Positions 7,355 to 16,875 of a stretch of 33,438 nucleotides of DNA are shown piece after piece. The notes under the pieces were generated by a model. That model was not told the origin of the DNA. It was given only the letters and a program-made list of their open reading frames with translations, and searched no databases. The stretch covers positions 1-33,438 of the forward strand of contig JAGCTZ010000030.1 in NCBI GenBank assembly GCA_017963165.1, in the 5' to 3' direction. The position numbers were made by a program, and so were the translations under genes. Positions within the stretch are counted from its first letter, which is position 1. Each line of letters opens with the position of its first letter. The stretch is from Treponema sp. Its GTDB lineage: Bacteria > Spirochaetota > Spirochaetia > Treponematales > Treponemataceae.

Positions 7355-8545
7355 TTAGAATCCAAGGACTTCCTTAATAAATGAACTGTTTTCAGCGATT
7401 TCGCGGGCAGAATCAAGAGTGTCTGGCAGGGTTTCAAGTCCCTTTAACATGCCCTGTGAACTCTGTGATATATGTTCGAACAGATTCACCTTTACTTCTT
7501 CCGGCGGTTCAAGATTATTTTTTATTCCGTCAAGCGCTGCATAAATCAAAAGTGTAAATACAATATAAACATTGCATTCGCTGTCAGGGGTTCTTATTTC
7601 CAGACGGTTTGCATCTGCCGTTGTCGTAGCAGGAACACGCAGGAATGTCGAACGGTTTTCGTGACCCCAGGCAATGTATTTAGGAGCCTTGCAGGAACCA
7701 AGTCTGTCATAAGATTGTTCTGTACAGTTTGTGTAATAAGTAAGTTCTGCAGCATGCTTTAATATACCAGCAAGGACATTTCGTTTTTTAGAAGCATCAG
7801 AGCAGGAAATATTTATATGAAAACCGCTGCCTGGTTTGTTTTCAAGCGGCTTTGGAGAAAAGTCTGCATACAAGCCTGCACTTGCGGCACGGGTTCGTAC
7901 AATCCATTTAAAGGTTGCGGCATTGTCGGCTGCAGTAAGCGCATCAGAGTAGTGAAAGTCAATTTCGTTCTGACCCGGACCTTCTTCGTGGTGGCTTGAT
8001 TCCGGCTGAATACCCATCTGTTCAAGTGTAAAGCAGATTTCACGACGGATATTTTCACCCTTATCTTCCGGGGCAATATCCATATAGCTTGCATTATCAA
8101 AAGGAACTTTAGAAGGGTCTCCTTTTTCGTCTAACTTAAAAAGGTAAAATTCAATTTCAGTACCAAAATCAAAGTCAATGCCAAATTCACCATGAGCTTT
8201 TTTTACGGCATTTGCAAGCAGTGTCCTGCAATCCTTCTTGTAAGGAGTTCCATCAGGATGTGCAATTGTACAGAACATACGAACAACCTTGCCTGTATTA
8301 GGTCTCCACGGAAGAATAGAAACTGTAGTAGGATCCGGGTACAAAAATAAATCAGATTTTTCAGGAGTTTCAAAGCCATAAACAGCCGAAGCATCAAAGC
8401 TTACACCATTTTCAAAGGCGCTTTCCAGCTGTCCTGCCATAATAGAAATATTTTTCTGAACTCCGCGCAAATCAAAAAATGCAAGACGCACAAATTTTAC
8501 GTCTTCTTCATTTACATACTCTAGAACATCGCTTTTTGAATACAT
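7355..8545 (-). CDS. glnA: Glutamine synthetase, type I, short form
   Basis: The enzyme makes glutamine from glutamate, ammonia and ATP. Motifs include LYPDPTTVSILPW, the metal ligand block FDFGTEIEFYLF, HHEEGPGQNEIDF, GSGFHINIS, the ATP/glutamate site NRSTFLRVPA and RLEIRTPDSECNVY. At 396 residues it is about 45-50 shorter than Bacillus-type GlnA (around 444). No adenylylation-site block is apparent. The family call is secure, but the short length leaves open a divergent GS subfamily. It lies between pyrG (45 nt upstream) and the ANTAR regulator (2 nt downstream). A good promoter sits in the pyrG 3' end, so it can be transcribed with or without pyrG. A GAGG ribosome binding site precedes the ATG. 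Confidence 0.95.
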   Translation of the reverse strand: MYSKSDVLEYVNEEDVKFVRLAFFDLRGVQKNISIMAGQLESAFENGVSFDASAVYGFETPEKSDLFLYPDPTTVSILPWRPNTGKVVRMFCTIAHPDGTPYKKDCRTLLANAVKKAHGEFGIDFDFGTEIEFYLFKLDEKGDPSKVPFDNASYMDIAPEDKGENIRREICFTLEQMGIQPESSHHEEGPGQNEIDFHYSDALTAADNAATFKWIVRTRAASAGLYADFSPKPLENKPGSGFHINISCSDASKKRNVLAGILKHAAELTYYTNCTEQSYDRLGSCKAPKYIAWGHENRSTFLRVPATTTADANRLEIRTPDSECNVYIVFTLLIYAALDGIKNNLEPPEEVKVNLFEHISQSSQGMLKGLETLPDTLDSAREIAENSSFIKEVLGF

Positions 8546-8582
8546 AGTTTTACCTCATAAACCGGGCATAAAACCCTTTCAC

Positions 8583-10350
<1,768 letters not shown>

Positions 10351-10360
10351 TTTTTTTTTA

Positions 10361-10426
10361 AACACAAAAAGAGGTCGTAGACACCGCCTCGTGTTTTTTT
10401 TCACAAGGAAATATCTACGACCTCTT
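10361..10426 (-). terminator. Terminator-like leader hairpin upstream of pyrG (attenuator candidate)
   Basis: Read in the pyrG direction, a 13-bp perfect outer stem (10414-10426 with 10369-10381) is extended by an inner stem (CCTTGTG with CACGAGG, one mismatch). It is followed by CTCTTTTTGTGTTT. Its arms GAGGTCGTAGATA and TGTCTACGACCTCTTTTT match the gltD leader hairpin. It starts only about 7 nt after the predicted transcription start and about 170 nt before the pyrG ATG. Confidence 0.7.
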
Positions 10427-10439
10427 CGCCGTATACTAT

Positions 10440-10468
10440 ATAATAATACCAGAATGAAGTTTTTTCAA
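10440..10468 (-). promoter_or_regulatory. Promoter for pyrG
   Basis: Read on the minus strand, TTGAAA (10463-10468) and TATTAT (10440-10445) are separated by 17 nt. The predicted start near 10433 puts the conserved hairpin at the extreme 5' end of the transcript. A second possible -10 (TATATA) overlaps just downstream. Confidence 0.55.
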
Positions 10469-10489
10469 GTGGCATATGCCTTAAAAAAA

Positions 10490-10518
10490 TTGCAAATTTT
10501 TCATTCTTGGTTTATAAT
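10490..10518 (+). promoter_or_regulatory. Promoter for the diguanylate cyclase gene
   Basis: TTGCAA (10490-10495) and a perfect TATAAT (10513-10518) are separated by 17 nt. Transcription would start near 10525, giving a leader of about 14 nt. It diverges from the pyrG promoter 22 nt away. Confidence 0.75.
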
Positions 10519-10538
10519 AGTGTATTGTTGGTGTGAGA

Positions 10539-12500
10539 ATGAAAAAAATCGGCGTAATAATCCCTACATTTAATATTGAGTACAGTACCGAATTCTTAAA
10601 TGGCATTTATGACTTTTTTAACGGAAAAGACGTAAGTGTCATTTTTGCGCAGACAAAGCTTCCTCATAGTACTCGGGGTGTTTACGATTATCAGTATTGG
10701 AGTTCAACAGAATTTTTATTCTCACAGGAAATCGACGCAATTATTTCTGCTTCAGGCGTTTATTGTGCCGAAATGAATCAGGAAGATTTTGAATCAGAAT
10801 TAAACAAATTTGGCAGAAGACCAGTTATTTCTGCAGCAATTCCTTTAAATCTAACAAACTGCTATACAGTTCAGGCCGACTGTAAAAAATCATACTTGGA
10901 CGTCATAACACACTTAAAAAATGTGCATGGCTGTAAAAAAATTGCATATCTTTCGGCAGCTGCAACTAAATCAAGAGAAGCAATCGAACGTTTACAGGCT
11001 TTTAAAGAAGCAATGTCTGCAAATAAGCTTCGTTTTAATGATAAATATCTTTTCGAAGGAAAGTTTACAGATTTTGATGCCGAAGCTGCACTTAAAAAGG
11101 TTCTTAAAACTAAAGCCGATGTTCAGTTTGATGCAATGGTCTGCGCCAACGATATGATGGCAATCGGTTTTTACCGGGTTATGAAGGAGCTTGGAGTTTC
11201 AATTCCAGCCGAAGTAAAGGTTGTGGGCTTTGACGATGCACAGTTTGCAAATTATTCAAGCCCGCGTCTTTCTACAATAAATCAGAATATTTACGGGCAG
11301 GGCTACAGTTGTGCTCAAGCTGCCTGGAATGTATTAAACGGCGAAGAAGTTCCAAGAATTGTTTATACCGACCTTCAGTCAAAATTCCGACAGTCCTGTG
11401 GTTGTATTCCTTTAGACAGCCCTGAAAATGTATTTGTAAATATCAAAAGTCAGCTTGTAGACGAAAACTTTAATAAGATAACAAGACTTGGTCAGTATAT
11501 GAATGACCTTGATGAACGAAACAACATAATCATTCTGCTTGATATCCTTAAAAGTGCAAATACAACACGCCAGCTTTATTATAACCTTAAGCACATTCTT
11601 CATCTGTGTTCAATGGATGATATGATAGTCAATTTTTACCCGATTCCAATGTATATAGATCCGGAAGAAGATATTGTAATTCCGGAAAAAATGGATTTAG
11701 CTATGTTCTCCGATATTGTGCATAATACAGAGGAATTTAATCCGGGTGTAAAATTTAATCCAAGCAACCTAATTTTTTCGGAATCATCTCTCGAAAATAA
11801 TCCGGGACTTTATATTCTTCATCCTATTTTCTCTGGTGAAACTGCCTATGGTTATCTTATCTGTAAAATAAACAAAAATAAATTTGCAGATATAAGTATT
11901 TATTTAAAGATTCTCATTAACGCTTTTTCTGCCGCTATTGAATATACAAACAGGCTTATGGAAGCAGAGCGTCTTACAAATAAATACTCTGAGCTTCAGG
12001 AAGATAACTCTGCGCTTACAAAACAGTCAAAAACCGATGAACTTACTGGTGTCCTGAACAGACGCGGCTTCTATGAATTTGGTCAGCGTACACTTGATAT
12101 TATTCAGGAAATGGAACATGCCGGTATTGTTTTCTTTGCCGATATGGATAATCTTAAAAAGATTAACGACACCTTTGGTCATGATGCCGGTGATGAAGCA
12201 ATCAAACTGCTCGCCGAAATCTTTAAGAGTGTTTTCCGAAACAATGATGTAATCGGTCGTCTTGGCGGCGATGAATTTGGAATTGTTGCTCCTGGTATGA
12301 TTATTGAGCACGTTCCTCTTATAAGAAAGAAAATTGACGAAACCTGCAAAAAGGAATCAAAAAAACGCAAGCTTAAATATATGCTTTCGGTAAGTGTCGG
12401 TTATGCCGATCTGGAAAAATCCTCGCTCTTAAAACAGCTTATGTCCGAAGCAGACGCTATGCTCTATAAAGAAAAGAGAAAGAAGCATGCCAGAAGATAG
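10539..12500 (+). CDS. Diguanylate cyclase with LacI/periplasmic-binding-type sensor domain
   Basis: This predicted cytoplasmic protein of 653 residues would make cyclic di-GMP in response to a small ligand. Residues about 1-280 are a LacI-type ligand-binding fold (KKIGVIIPTF, DAMVCANDMMAIGFYRVM, VVGFDDAQFANYSSPRLSTI). The helix-turn-helix that normally precedes it is absent, as are a signal peptide and membrane segments. A middle region (about 290-470) is unassigned. A short coiled coil (about 475-500) leads into the GGDEF domain, with the active motif RLGGDEF at 576-580 and an RNND inhibitory (I-) site five residues upstream, so product feedback is likely. The ATG at 10539 is preferred, but an in-frame GTG at 10533 is possible. 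Its 3' end overlaps the helicase gene by 14 nt. The ligand is unknown; a sugar is inferred from the fold. Confidence 0.92.
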   Translation: MKKIGVIIPTFNIEYSTEFLNGIYDFFNGKDVSVIFAQTKLPHSTRGVYDYQYWSSTEFLFSQEIDAIISASGVYCAEMNQEDFESELNKFGRRPVISAAIPLNLTNCYTVQADCKKSYLDVITHLKNVHGCKKIAYLSAAATKSREAIERLQAFKEAMSANKLRFNDKYLFEGKFTDFDAEAALKKVLKTKADVQFDAMVCANDMMAIGFYRVMKELGVSIPAEVKVVGFDDAQFANYSSPRLSTINQNIYGQGYSCAQAAWNVLNGEEVPRIVYTDLQSKFRQSCGCIPLDSPENVFVNIKSQLVDENFNKITRLGQYMNDLDERNNIIILLDILKSANTTRQLYYNLKHILHLCSMDDMIVNFYPIPMYIDPEEDIVIPEKMDLAMFSDIVHNTEEFNPGVKFNPSNLIFSESSLENNPGLYILHPIFSGETAYGYLICKINKNKFADISIYLKILINAFSAAIEYTNRLMEAERLTNKYSELQEDNSALTKQSKTDELTGVLNRRGFYEFGQRTLDIIQEMEHAGIVFFADMDNLKKINDTFGHDAGDEAIKLLAEIFKSVFRNNDVIGRLGGDEFGIVAPGMIIEHVPLIRKKIDETCKKESKKRKLKYMLSVSVGYADLEKSSLLKQLMSEADAMLYKEKRKKHARR

Positions 12501-14649
12501 GCTCGAAGAATATCTGGCGGTTCTTAATGATGAGCAGAAGGCTGCAGTTGTTCATGAAGGTTCTCCTTTGCTGATTCTTGCAGGTGCCGGCTCCGGAAAA
12601 ACCCGTGTAATCACTACAAAAATTGCATATCTCATCGGAAAAAAAGATATAAATCCATATTCAATTCTGTCTGTTACTTTTACAAAAAAAGCTGCCAACG
12701 AAATGCGCGAACGTGCTGTTCTTATGGAGCCACAAGCCGAAAAAGCACAGATACGAACCTTTCACTCCTTTGGCTCCTGGTTTCTGCGTCGTTATTACGA
12801 AGAAGCTGGTGTAGAGCAGTCTTTTACTGTTTATGATGATGAAGATATGGCAATTCTTATCCGTAAAGCAGAACCGTCCTTGTCTCAAAAGGAATCGCGG
12901 ATTGTTGCACACCAGATTGCTCTTGCAAAAGATTATTGTCTTGGTCCGCAGGATGATCTGTCTTTTGTTGCAAGCGAGTTTGATTTGCCCGATATTTATT
13001 CAAAATATCAGAGTCGCCTTCGTTCAACAGGCAATGTCGATTTTGGCGATTTAATAATGATGCCTGTTAATGTTCTTGATAATAATCCCGAAATTGCAGC
13101 GCAGATACATCACAGATTTAATGTAATAATGGTAGATGAATATCAGGATTCAAATATTGCTCAGTATAAGCTGCTTCAAAAAATCTCGGGTATAAAAGAA
13201 GGTTATCCTAACTATGTTTGTGTAGTAGGTGATGACGATCAGTCAATCTATAAATTCCGTGGTGCCGAAGTTCAGAATATCCTTTCTTTTTCAAAGCAGT
13301 TTCCTGGTACACAGATAATTAAGCTTGAACGCAATTACCGTTCAACTTCAAAAATCCTTAAAGCTGCCGAAATTGTCGTAAATAAAAATCAGGACAGGCT
13401 TGGAAAAACTCTTATTGCAGACAGGGGCGAAGGTGGAAAGCCGGTGCTCGCTTTTCTGCCAGATCAGAATAGTGAAAGTGCTTTTTGTGCCGGTCTTATT
13501 GAAAAATCTGTTGCTGCTGGCGGAAAATATAGTGATTGGGCAATTCTTTACAGAACAAATGCACAATCGCTTGGTTTTGAAAAGGAATTTCTTCATAAGC
13601 ATATTCCGTATGTTGTTGTCGGTTCATTAAAGTTTTATGAACGCGAAGAAATAAAGGACGCGCTTTCGTATCTTGCGCTGTTTGCAAATCCAAAAGATGA
13701 AATTTCTTTCCGTAGAATAATTAATAAACCGTCTCGTGGAATTGGTGAAAAAACGCAGGATAAAATTCTTGAATCTGCAGTCGTAATGCAGGACGATGGG
13801 CAGATTGCTTATTCGAGTCTTATAGAAGCCTGTAAAAAACTTATACCGGAGCTTTCTAAAAAAGCAGGGCAGGGCGCCCAGGAATTTATAACGATTTTTG
13901 AAGCTCTTGGTCAATGCTTTGATAAAGGTAAAAAGCTTTCTACTTTTGTTGAACGTATAATAAAGGATTCTGGTCTTGATGAACTTCATAAAGCAAGCGA
14001 TGAAATAGAAGGAACCCAACGGCTTGCAAACCTTCAGGAGCTTATAAACAGTGCCGTTCCGTATGAATGCAGCATGGACGGTCTTACCGCTTTTCTTGAT
14101 GCAATAAATCTTGACCGTTCCCTTGAACTACAGAGCGAAGAAGCTGCCGAAGATTCTGTTACGCTTATAACTCTTCATAATACAAAAGGTCTTGAATTCA
14201 ACAAGGTTGTCATTACGGGGCTTGAACAGGGCGTTTTTCCACGCGAAAACAAGGTTGGTGCCGACCTGGAAGAAGAACGCCGGCTTTTTTATGTAGGAAT
14301 TACCCGTGCCAAAGACGAGCTTTATGTTACAAGCGTTGTCCAGCGAATGCTTTACGGAAGCGTCCAATTTATGCAGCCAAGTATTTTCCTCGAAGAATCA
14401 GAAGATGCGTTTAATGTAATTGGAAAGAAGCCTTTTTCGTATATGCATTATGGTATGAATAACAGAGCCCGCGATGGAAAATGGTCTGTAGGCACAAAAC
14501 TTTATCACGACGATTATGGTTACGGCATCATAGTTTCCAGCCGAGCCAATGAAGGCGACCTCGTAATAGAAGTCCAATTCGAAACCGGCACCCGCAAAAA
14601 ATTCCTCCCGGAGTATCAGTCCAAGTCTCTTCAGATAATAAGAGATTAA
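12487..14649 (+). CDS. UvrD/PcrA/Rep-type 3'-5' DNA helicase
   Basis: This superfamily 1A helicase acts in repair and fork maintenance. The 720 residues contain all expected motifs: Walker A GAGSGKT (33-39), TFTKKAANEMRER, VDEYQDSN, GDDDQSIYKFRGA, LERNYRST, TLHNTKGLEFNKV and LFYVGITRAKDELYVT. The C-terminus (about residues 655-715) carries a small domain like that of PcrA, which binds RNA polymerase (GTKLYHDDYGYGIIVS). Its length is close to PcrA/UvrD. The start overlaps the diguanylate cyclase stop by 14 nt, with a GAGAAAG ribosome binding site inside that gene, so the two are probably co-expressed. No terminator is obvious after it. Choosing between the names uvrD, pcrA and rep is not possible by eye. 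Confidence 0.95.
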   Translation: MPEDRLEEYLAVLNDEQKAAVVHEGSPLLILAGAGSGKTRVITTKIAYLIGKKDINPYSILSVTFTKKAANEMRERAVLMEPQAEKAQIRTFHSFGSWFLRRYYEEAGVEQSFTVYDDEDMAILIRKAEPSLSQKESRIVAHQIALAKDYCLGPQDDLSFVASEFDLPDIYSKYQSRLRSTGNVDFGDLIMMPVNVLDNNPEIAAQIHHRFNVIMVDEYQDSNIAQYKLLQKISGIKEGYPNYVCVVGDDDQSIYKFRGAEVQNILSFSKQFPGTQIIKLERNYRSTSKILKAAEIVVNKNQDRLGKTLIADRGEGGKPVLAFLPDQNSESAFCAGLIEKSVAAGGKYSDWAILYRTNAQSLGFEKEFLHKHIPYVVVGSLKFYEREEIKDALSYLALFANPKDEISFRRIINKPSRGIGEKTQDKILESAVVMQDDGQIAYSSLIEACKKLIPELSKKAGQGAQEFITIFEALGQCFDKGKKLSTFVERIIKDSGLDELHKASDEIEGTQRLANLQELINSAVPYECSMDGLTAFLDAINLDRSLELQSEEAAEDSVTLITLHNTKGLEFNKVVITGLEQGVFPRENKVGADLEEERRLFYVGITRAKDELYVTSVVQRMLYGSVQFMQPSIFLEESEDAFNVIGKKPFSYMHYGMNNRARDGKWSVGTKLYHDDYGYGIIVSSRANEGDLVIEVQFETGTRKKFLPEYQSKSLQIIRD

Positions 14650-14680
14650 TAAATTGTATTATAAAATTAATGAATCCATA

Positions 14681-14855
14681 ATGAAGAATACGGACTACGG
14701 AGTGATAATTGACGGGTGACTGCATCTGAGAATCTTTGGCGCATGCCATAAAAGAAATCCGAGGATTTACGAAGTAAACCGCAGGATTTCTTCAAAAAAA
14801 TTGCTCAGCCCGCAGGCGCACGTCAATTATCACGGGAGTAGCCTGCATTTTTCAT
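14681..14855. repeat. Palindromic mobile-type element between the helicase gene and rplU
   Basis: This is a 175-bp imperfect palindrome. The ends are inverted (ATGAAGAATACGGACTAC at 14681-14698; the reverse complement of the right end is ATGAAAAATGCAGGCTAC). TGATAATTGACG (14703-14714) pairs perfectly with 14821-14832. An internal hairpin pairs AAGAAATCC with GGATTTCTT. No reading frame of note is inside. The termini resemble those of the element at 20240-20584, suggesting one MITE-like family. It fills the first half of the gene-free interval 14650-15071. Confidence 0.7.
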
Positions 14856-14886
14856 AACCTGTTTCAATTCTTTTTTATTTCTACTA

Positions 14887-14915
14887 TTGAATAATCTCTT
14901 GTTTTCTGATATATT
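14887..14915 (+). promoter_or_regulatory. Promoter of the rplU-rpmA ribosomal operon
   Basis: TTGAAT (14887-14892) and TATATT (14910-14915) are separated by 17 nt. Predicted transcription starts near 14922, leaving a leader of about 150 nt before rplU. That leader can form a stem closed by CCTGGT (about 14983) and ACCAGG (about 15031), with a shorter TCCTG/CAGGA alternative inside. Such a leader could carry autoregulation by a ribosomal protein, but no known leader motif was recognised. Confidence 0.65.
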
Positions 14916-15071
14916 TTCTGATACGTATTTAGACTTTGGGCGAGGTAGTGTTTAATCCCCGTTTTACGCTGTCAAGCCGGTCCTGGTACTAGTCTTTTGC
15001 AGGATGGATTCTGTTTCCTTATTCCACTGCACCAGGCGATTGAAAACGAATCATTTTAATAGAGGTATTAT

Positions 15072-15386
15072 ATGTACGCAACTATTGAATTTAAGGGCAA
15101 GCAGTATAAGGCTGAAAAAGATGTTGTCCTTACAGTAGACAAGCTTGATGCTGAAAAAGGTACAAAAATTGACATTGATACCGTTCTTTTGGTAAGCGAC
15201 GGTGACAAAATCAGTGTTGGAACTCCTTATGTACAAGGTGCAAAGGTAACTGTAGTTGTAGAAGATTCTTTCAGAGACAAGAAGGTTCTTGTATTCAAGT
15301 ATAAGTCAAAGAAAGATTATCATCGTTTGATTGGTCATAGACAGCAGTACACAAAGGTACGCGTTGAGTCTATCACCCTCGCATAA
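15072..15386 (+). CDS. rplU: 50S ribosomal protein L21
   Basis: This large-subunit protein binds 23S rRNA. The 104-residue product has the family start MYATIEFKGKQYKAEKD, the central VLLVSDGDKISVGTPYV and the C-terminal basic motif YKSKKDYHRLIGHRQQYTKV. GAGG lies 6-7 nt upstream of the ATG. It is the first gene of a ribosome-linked operon continuing with rpmA and, beyond a terminator-like hairpin, obgE. The cysteine protease gene (prp) that sits between L21 and L27 in Firmicutes is absent; the gap here is 18 nt. This agrees with an L27 that has no cleavable N-terminal extension. Confidence 0.98.
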   Translation: MYATIEFKGKQYKAEKDVVLTVDKLDAEKGTKIDIDTVLLVSDGDKISVGTPYVQGAKVTVVVEDSFRDKKVLVFKYKSKKDYHRLIGHRQQYTKVRVESITLA

Positions 15387-15404
15387 TTATAAAAGGAGAT
15401 TACT

Positions 15405-15659
15405 ATGGGAAGAACACGTGGTGGATCTGGTGCTAAAAACGGACGCGATCCGAATCCAAAGAGTCTTGGTGTAAAAAGATATGCCGGTGAATCTGTAACA
15501 GCAGGTTCAATTATCGTAAAGCAGCGTGGAACAAAATTCTATCCTGGAGCAAATGTTATGAAAGCTGGCGATGACAGCCTTTTTGCTACAGCAGACGGAA
15601 AAGTAGTTTTCGGCGAAAGAAATAATCACAAGGTTGTTTCTGTAGAAGCTGCAAAATAA
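15405..15659 (+). CDS. rpmA: 50S ribosomal protein L27
   Basis: L27 sits at the peptidyl transferase centre, where its N-terminal tail contacts tRNA. The 84-residue protein shows the family core [34 protein letters not shown] and [14 protein letters not shown]. The N-terminus is [12 protein letters not shown] in place of the usual MAHKKGGGSTRN. It keeps the glycines and basic residues, and the directly exposed tail means no processing is needed. AAAGGAG precedes the start. Two hairpins follow the stop, the second with a ten-T tract. Confidence 0.98.
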   Translation: MGRTRGGSGAKNGRDPNPKSLGVKRYAGESVTAGSIIVKQRGTKFYPGANVMKAGDDSLFATADGKVVFGERNNHKVVSVEAAK

Positions 15660-15720
15660 GTTCGGCACTTGCTGAACGTAAATGCCCGGTGTGATTGAAG
15701 TCTGCCGGGCTTTTTTTTTT
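15660..15720 (+). terminator. Tandem hairpins and T-tract between rpmA and obgE
   Basis: The first hairpin (15660-15677) has a 7-bp stem and a 4-nt loop. The second pairs GCCCGG (15684-15689) with CCGGGC (15705-15710) and is followed at once by ten T's. It looks like an intrinsic terminator, but obgE begins 11 nt after the T-tract. The likely effect is partial termination, giving less obgE than ribosomal-protein mRNA. Confidence 0.8.
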
Positions 15721-15731
15721 GGGGATTTTGT

Positions 15732-16859
15732 ATGATAGGTTTTGCGGACGAAGCGACAATAGAAGTTCGCTCTGGTAACGGCGGAAACGGTTGTGTTGCC
15801 TTCCGTCGTGAAAAATATGTTCCTCATGGTGGCCCTAACGGTGGTGACGGCGGTAAGGGTGGTGATATTATTTTTGCTGTAAAGCGAAACCTTAGAACCC
15901 TGGCAAATCTTCGTCACAAGGTTTGTTTTAAGGCAAAAAACGGCGGCGACGGTCAGGGCTGGAACCGCTATGGTGCAGATGGCGAAGACTGTGTTATTCC
16001 TGTTCCTCCTGGAACAACAATCCGCGATGCAGAAACTGATGAAATCATCTATGATTTTTCAACAGCCAAAGGCGATGAGCAGTTTACCTTCTTAAAAGGC
16101 GGAAACGGAGGCTGGGGAAACGTTCATTTTAAAAGCTCTACAAATCAGGCTCCAAGACAGGCAAATCCTGGACAACGTGGAGAAACACGTTTCCTAAAGC
16201 TTGAACTTTCTATTATGGCAGATGCTGGACTTGTAGGTTTTCCTAACGCAGGAAAATCTTCTCTGCTTACTTATTTTACAAATGCACGTCCAAAGATTGC
16301 GCCTTATCCATTTACAACAATCATCCCGAATCTTGGAGTGCTTCGTGTAGACGACGAAAGCGATGTTATAATTGCCGATATTCCAGGAATCATAGAAGGT
16401 GCAAGCGAAGGCTTAGGTCTTGGCGATACCTTCCTTAAACATATTACACGTACAGCCTGTCTTATTTTTATGATAGACTGCAGCGACGAAAATTATCTTA
16501 CAGCTTACGATACTCTTATCAACGAGCTTAGAAATTATTCAGACAGCCTTATGGAAAAGCCTCGCATTGTTCTTTGCAATAAAATTGATATAGAAGGTGC
16601 GCTTGATCGTGCTGCTGAAGTTGCAGAAAAAATCCGAAGTCAGGAACCAGATACTGTTGTCATTCCTGTTTCTGTTCATACAGGCCGTGGAATGAAAGAT
16701 GCCCAGAACAGAATCATTGAACTTGTAAGTAAACAGGAACAGCGTAATATAAAGGAAGAAAAAAACACTGTTGAATTTGGCAGTGGCTTTATGAAGGATC
16801 GTGCCAGTATGGACGATGATGATGACGAAAATATCCAGTATCCGGGAAGCGAACAATAG
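15732..16859 (+). CDS. obgE: Obg-family ribosome-assembly GTPase
   Basis: This GTPase associates with the 50S subunit. The 375-residue protein starts with the glycine-rich Obg fold (residues about 1-160: GNGGNGCVAFRREKYVPHGG, GGDGGKGGD). The GTPase domain follows, with G1 GFPNAGKSS, a switch I segment ending in PFTTIIPNLG, G3 DIPGIIEGA, G4 NKID and G5 near SVHTGRGM. Instead of a long OCT domain the protein ends in a short acidic tail (DDDDDENIQYPGS). GGGGAT just before TTTTGTATG is the probable ribosome binding site, directly after the terminator T-tract. nadD follows 16 nt after the stop. The rplU-rpmA-obgE-nadD order is widely conserved. Confidence 0.97.
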   Translation: MIGFADEATIEVRSGNGGNGCVAFRREKYVPHGGPNGGDGGKGGDIIFAVKRNLRTLANLRHKVCFKAKNGGDGQGWNRYGADGEDCVIPVPPGTTIRDAETDEIIYDFSTAKGDEQFTFLKGGNGGWGNVHFKSSTNQAPRQANPGQRGETRFLKLELSIMADAGLVGFPNAGKSSLLTYFTNARPKIAPYPFTTIIPNLGVLRVDDESDVIIADIPGIIEGASEGLGLGDTFLKHITRTACLIFMIDCSDENYLTAYDTLINELRNYSDSLMEKPRIVLCNKIDIEGALDRAAEVAEKIRSQEPDTVVIPVSVHTGRGMKDAQNRIIELVSKQEQRNIKEEKNTVEFGSGFMKDRASMDDDDDENIQYPGSEQ

Positions 16860-16875
16860 GAGAAAGGTACCACAG

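Noticed and set aside
14922..15071. A known riboswitch or ribosomal leader in the rplU 5' region
   Set aside because: Some pairing is possible but no recognised riboswitch or L21-leader consensus could be matched by eye.
16801..16875. Longer nadD start within obgE
   Set aside because: No ribosome binding site, and the family start MKLAVFGGSFNP is at 16876.
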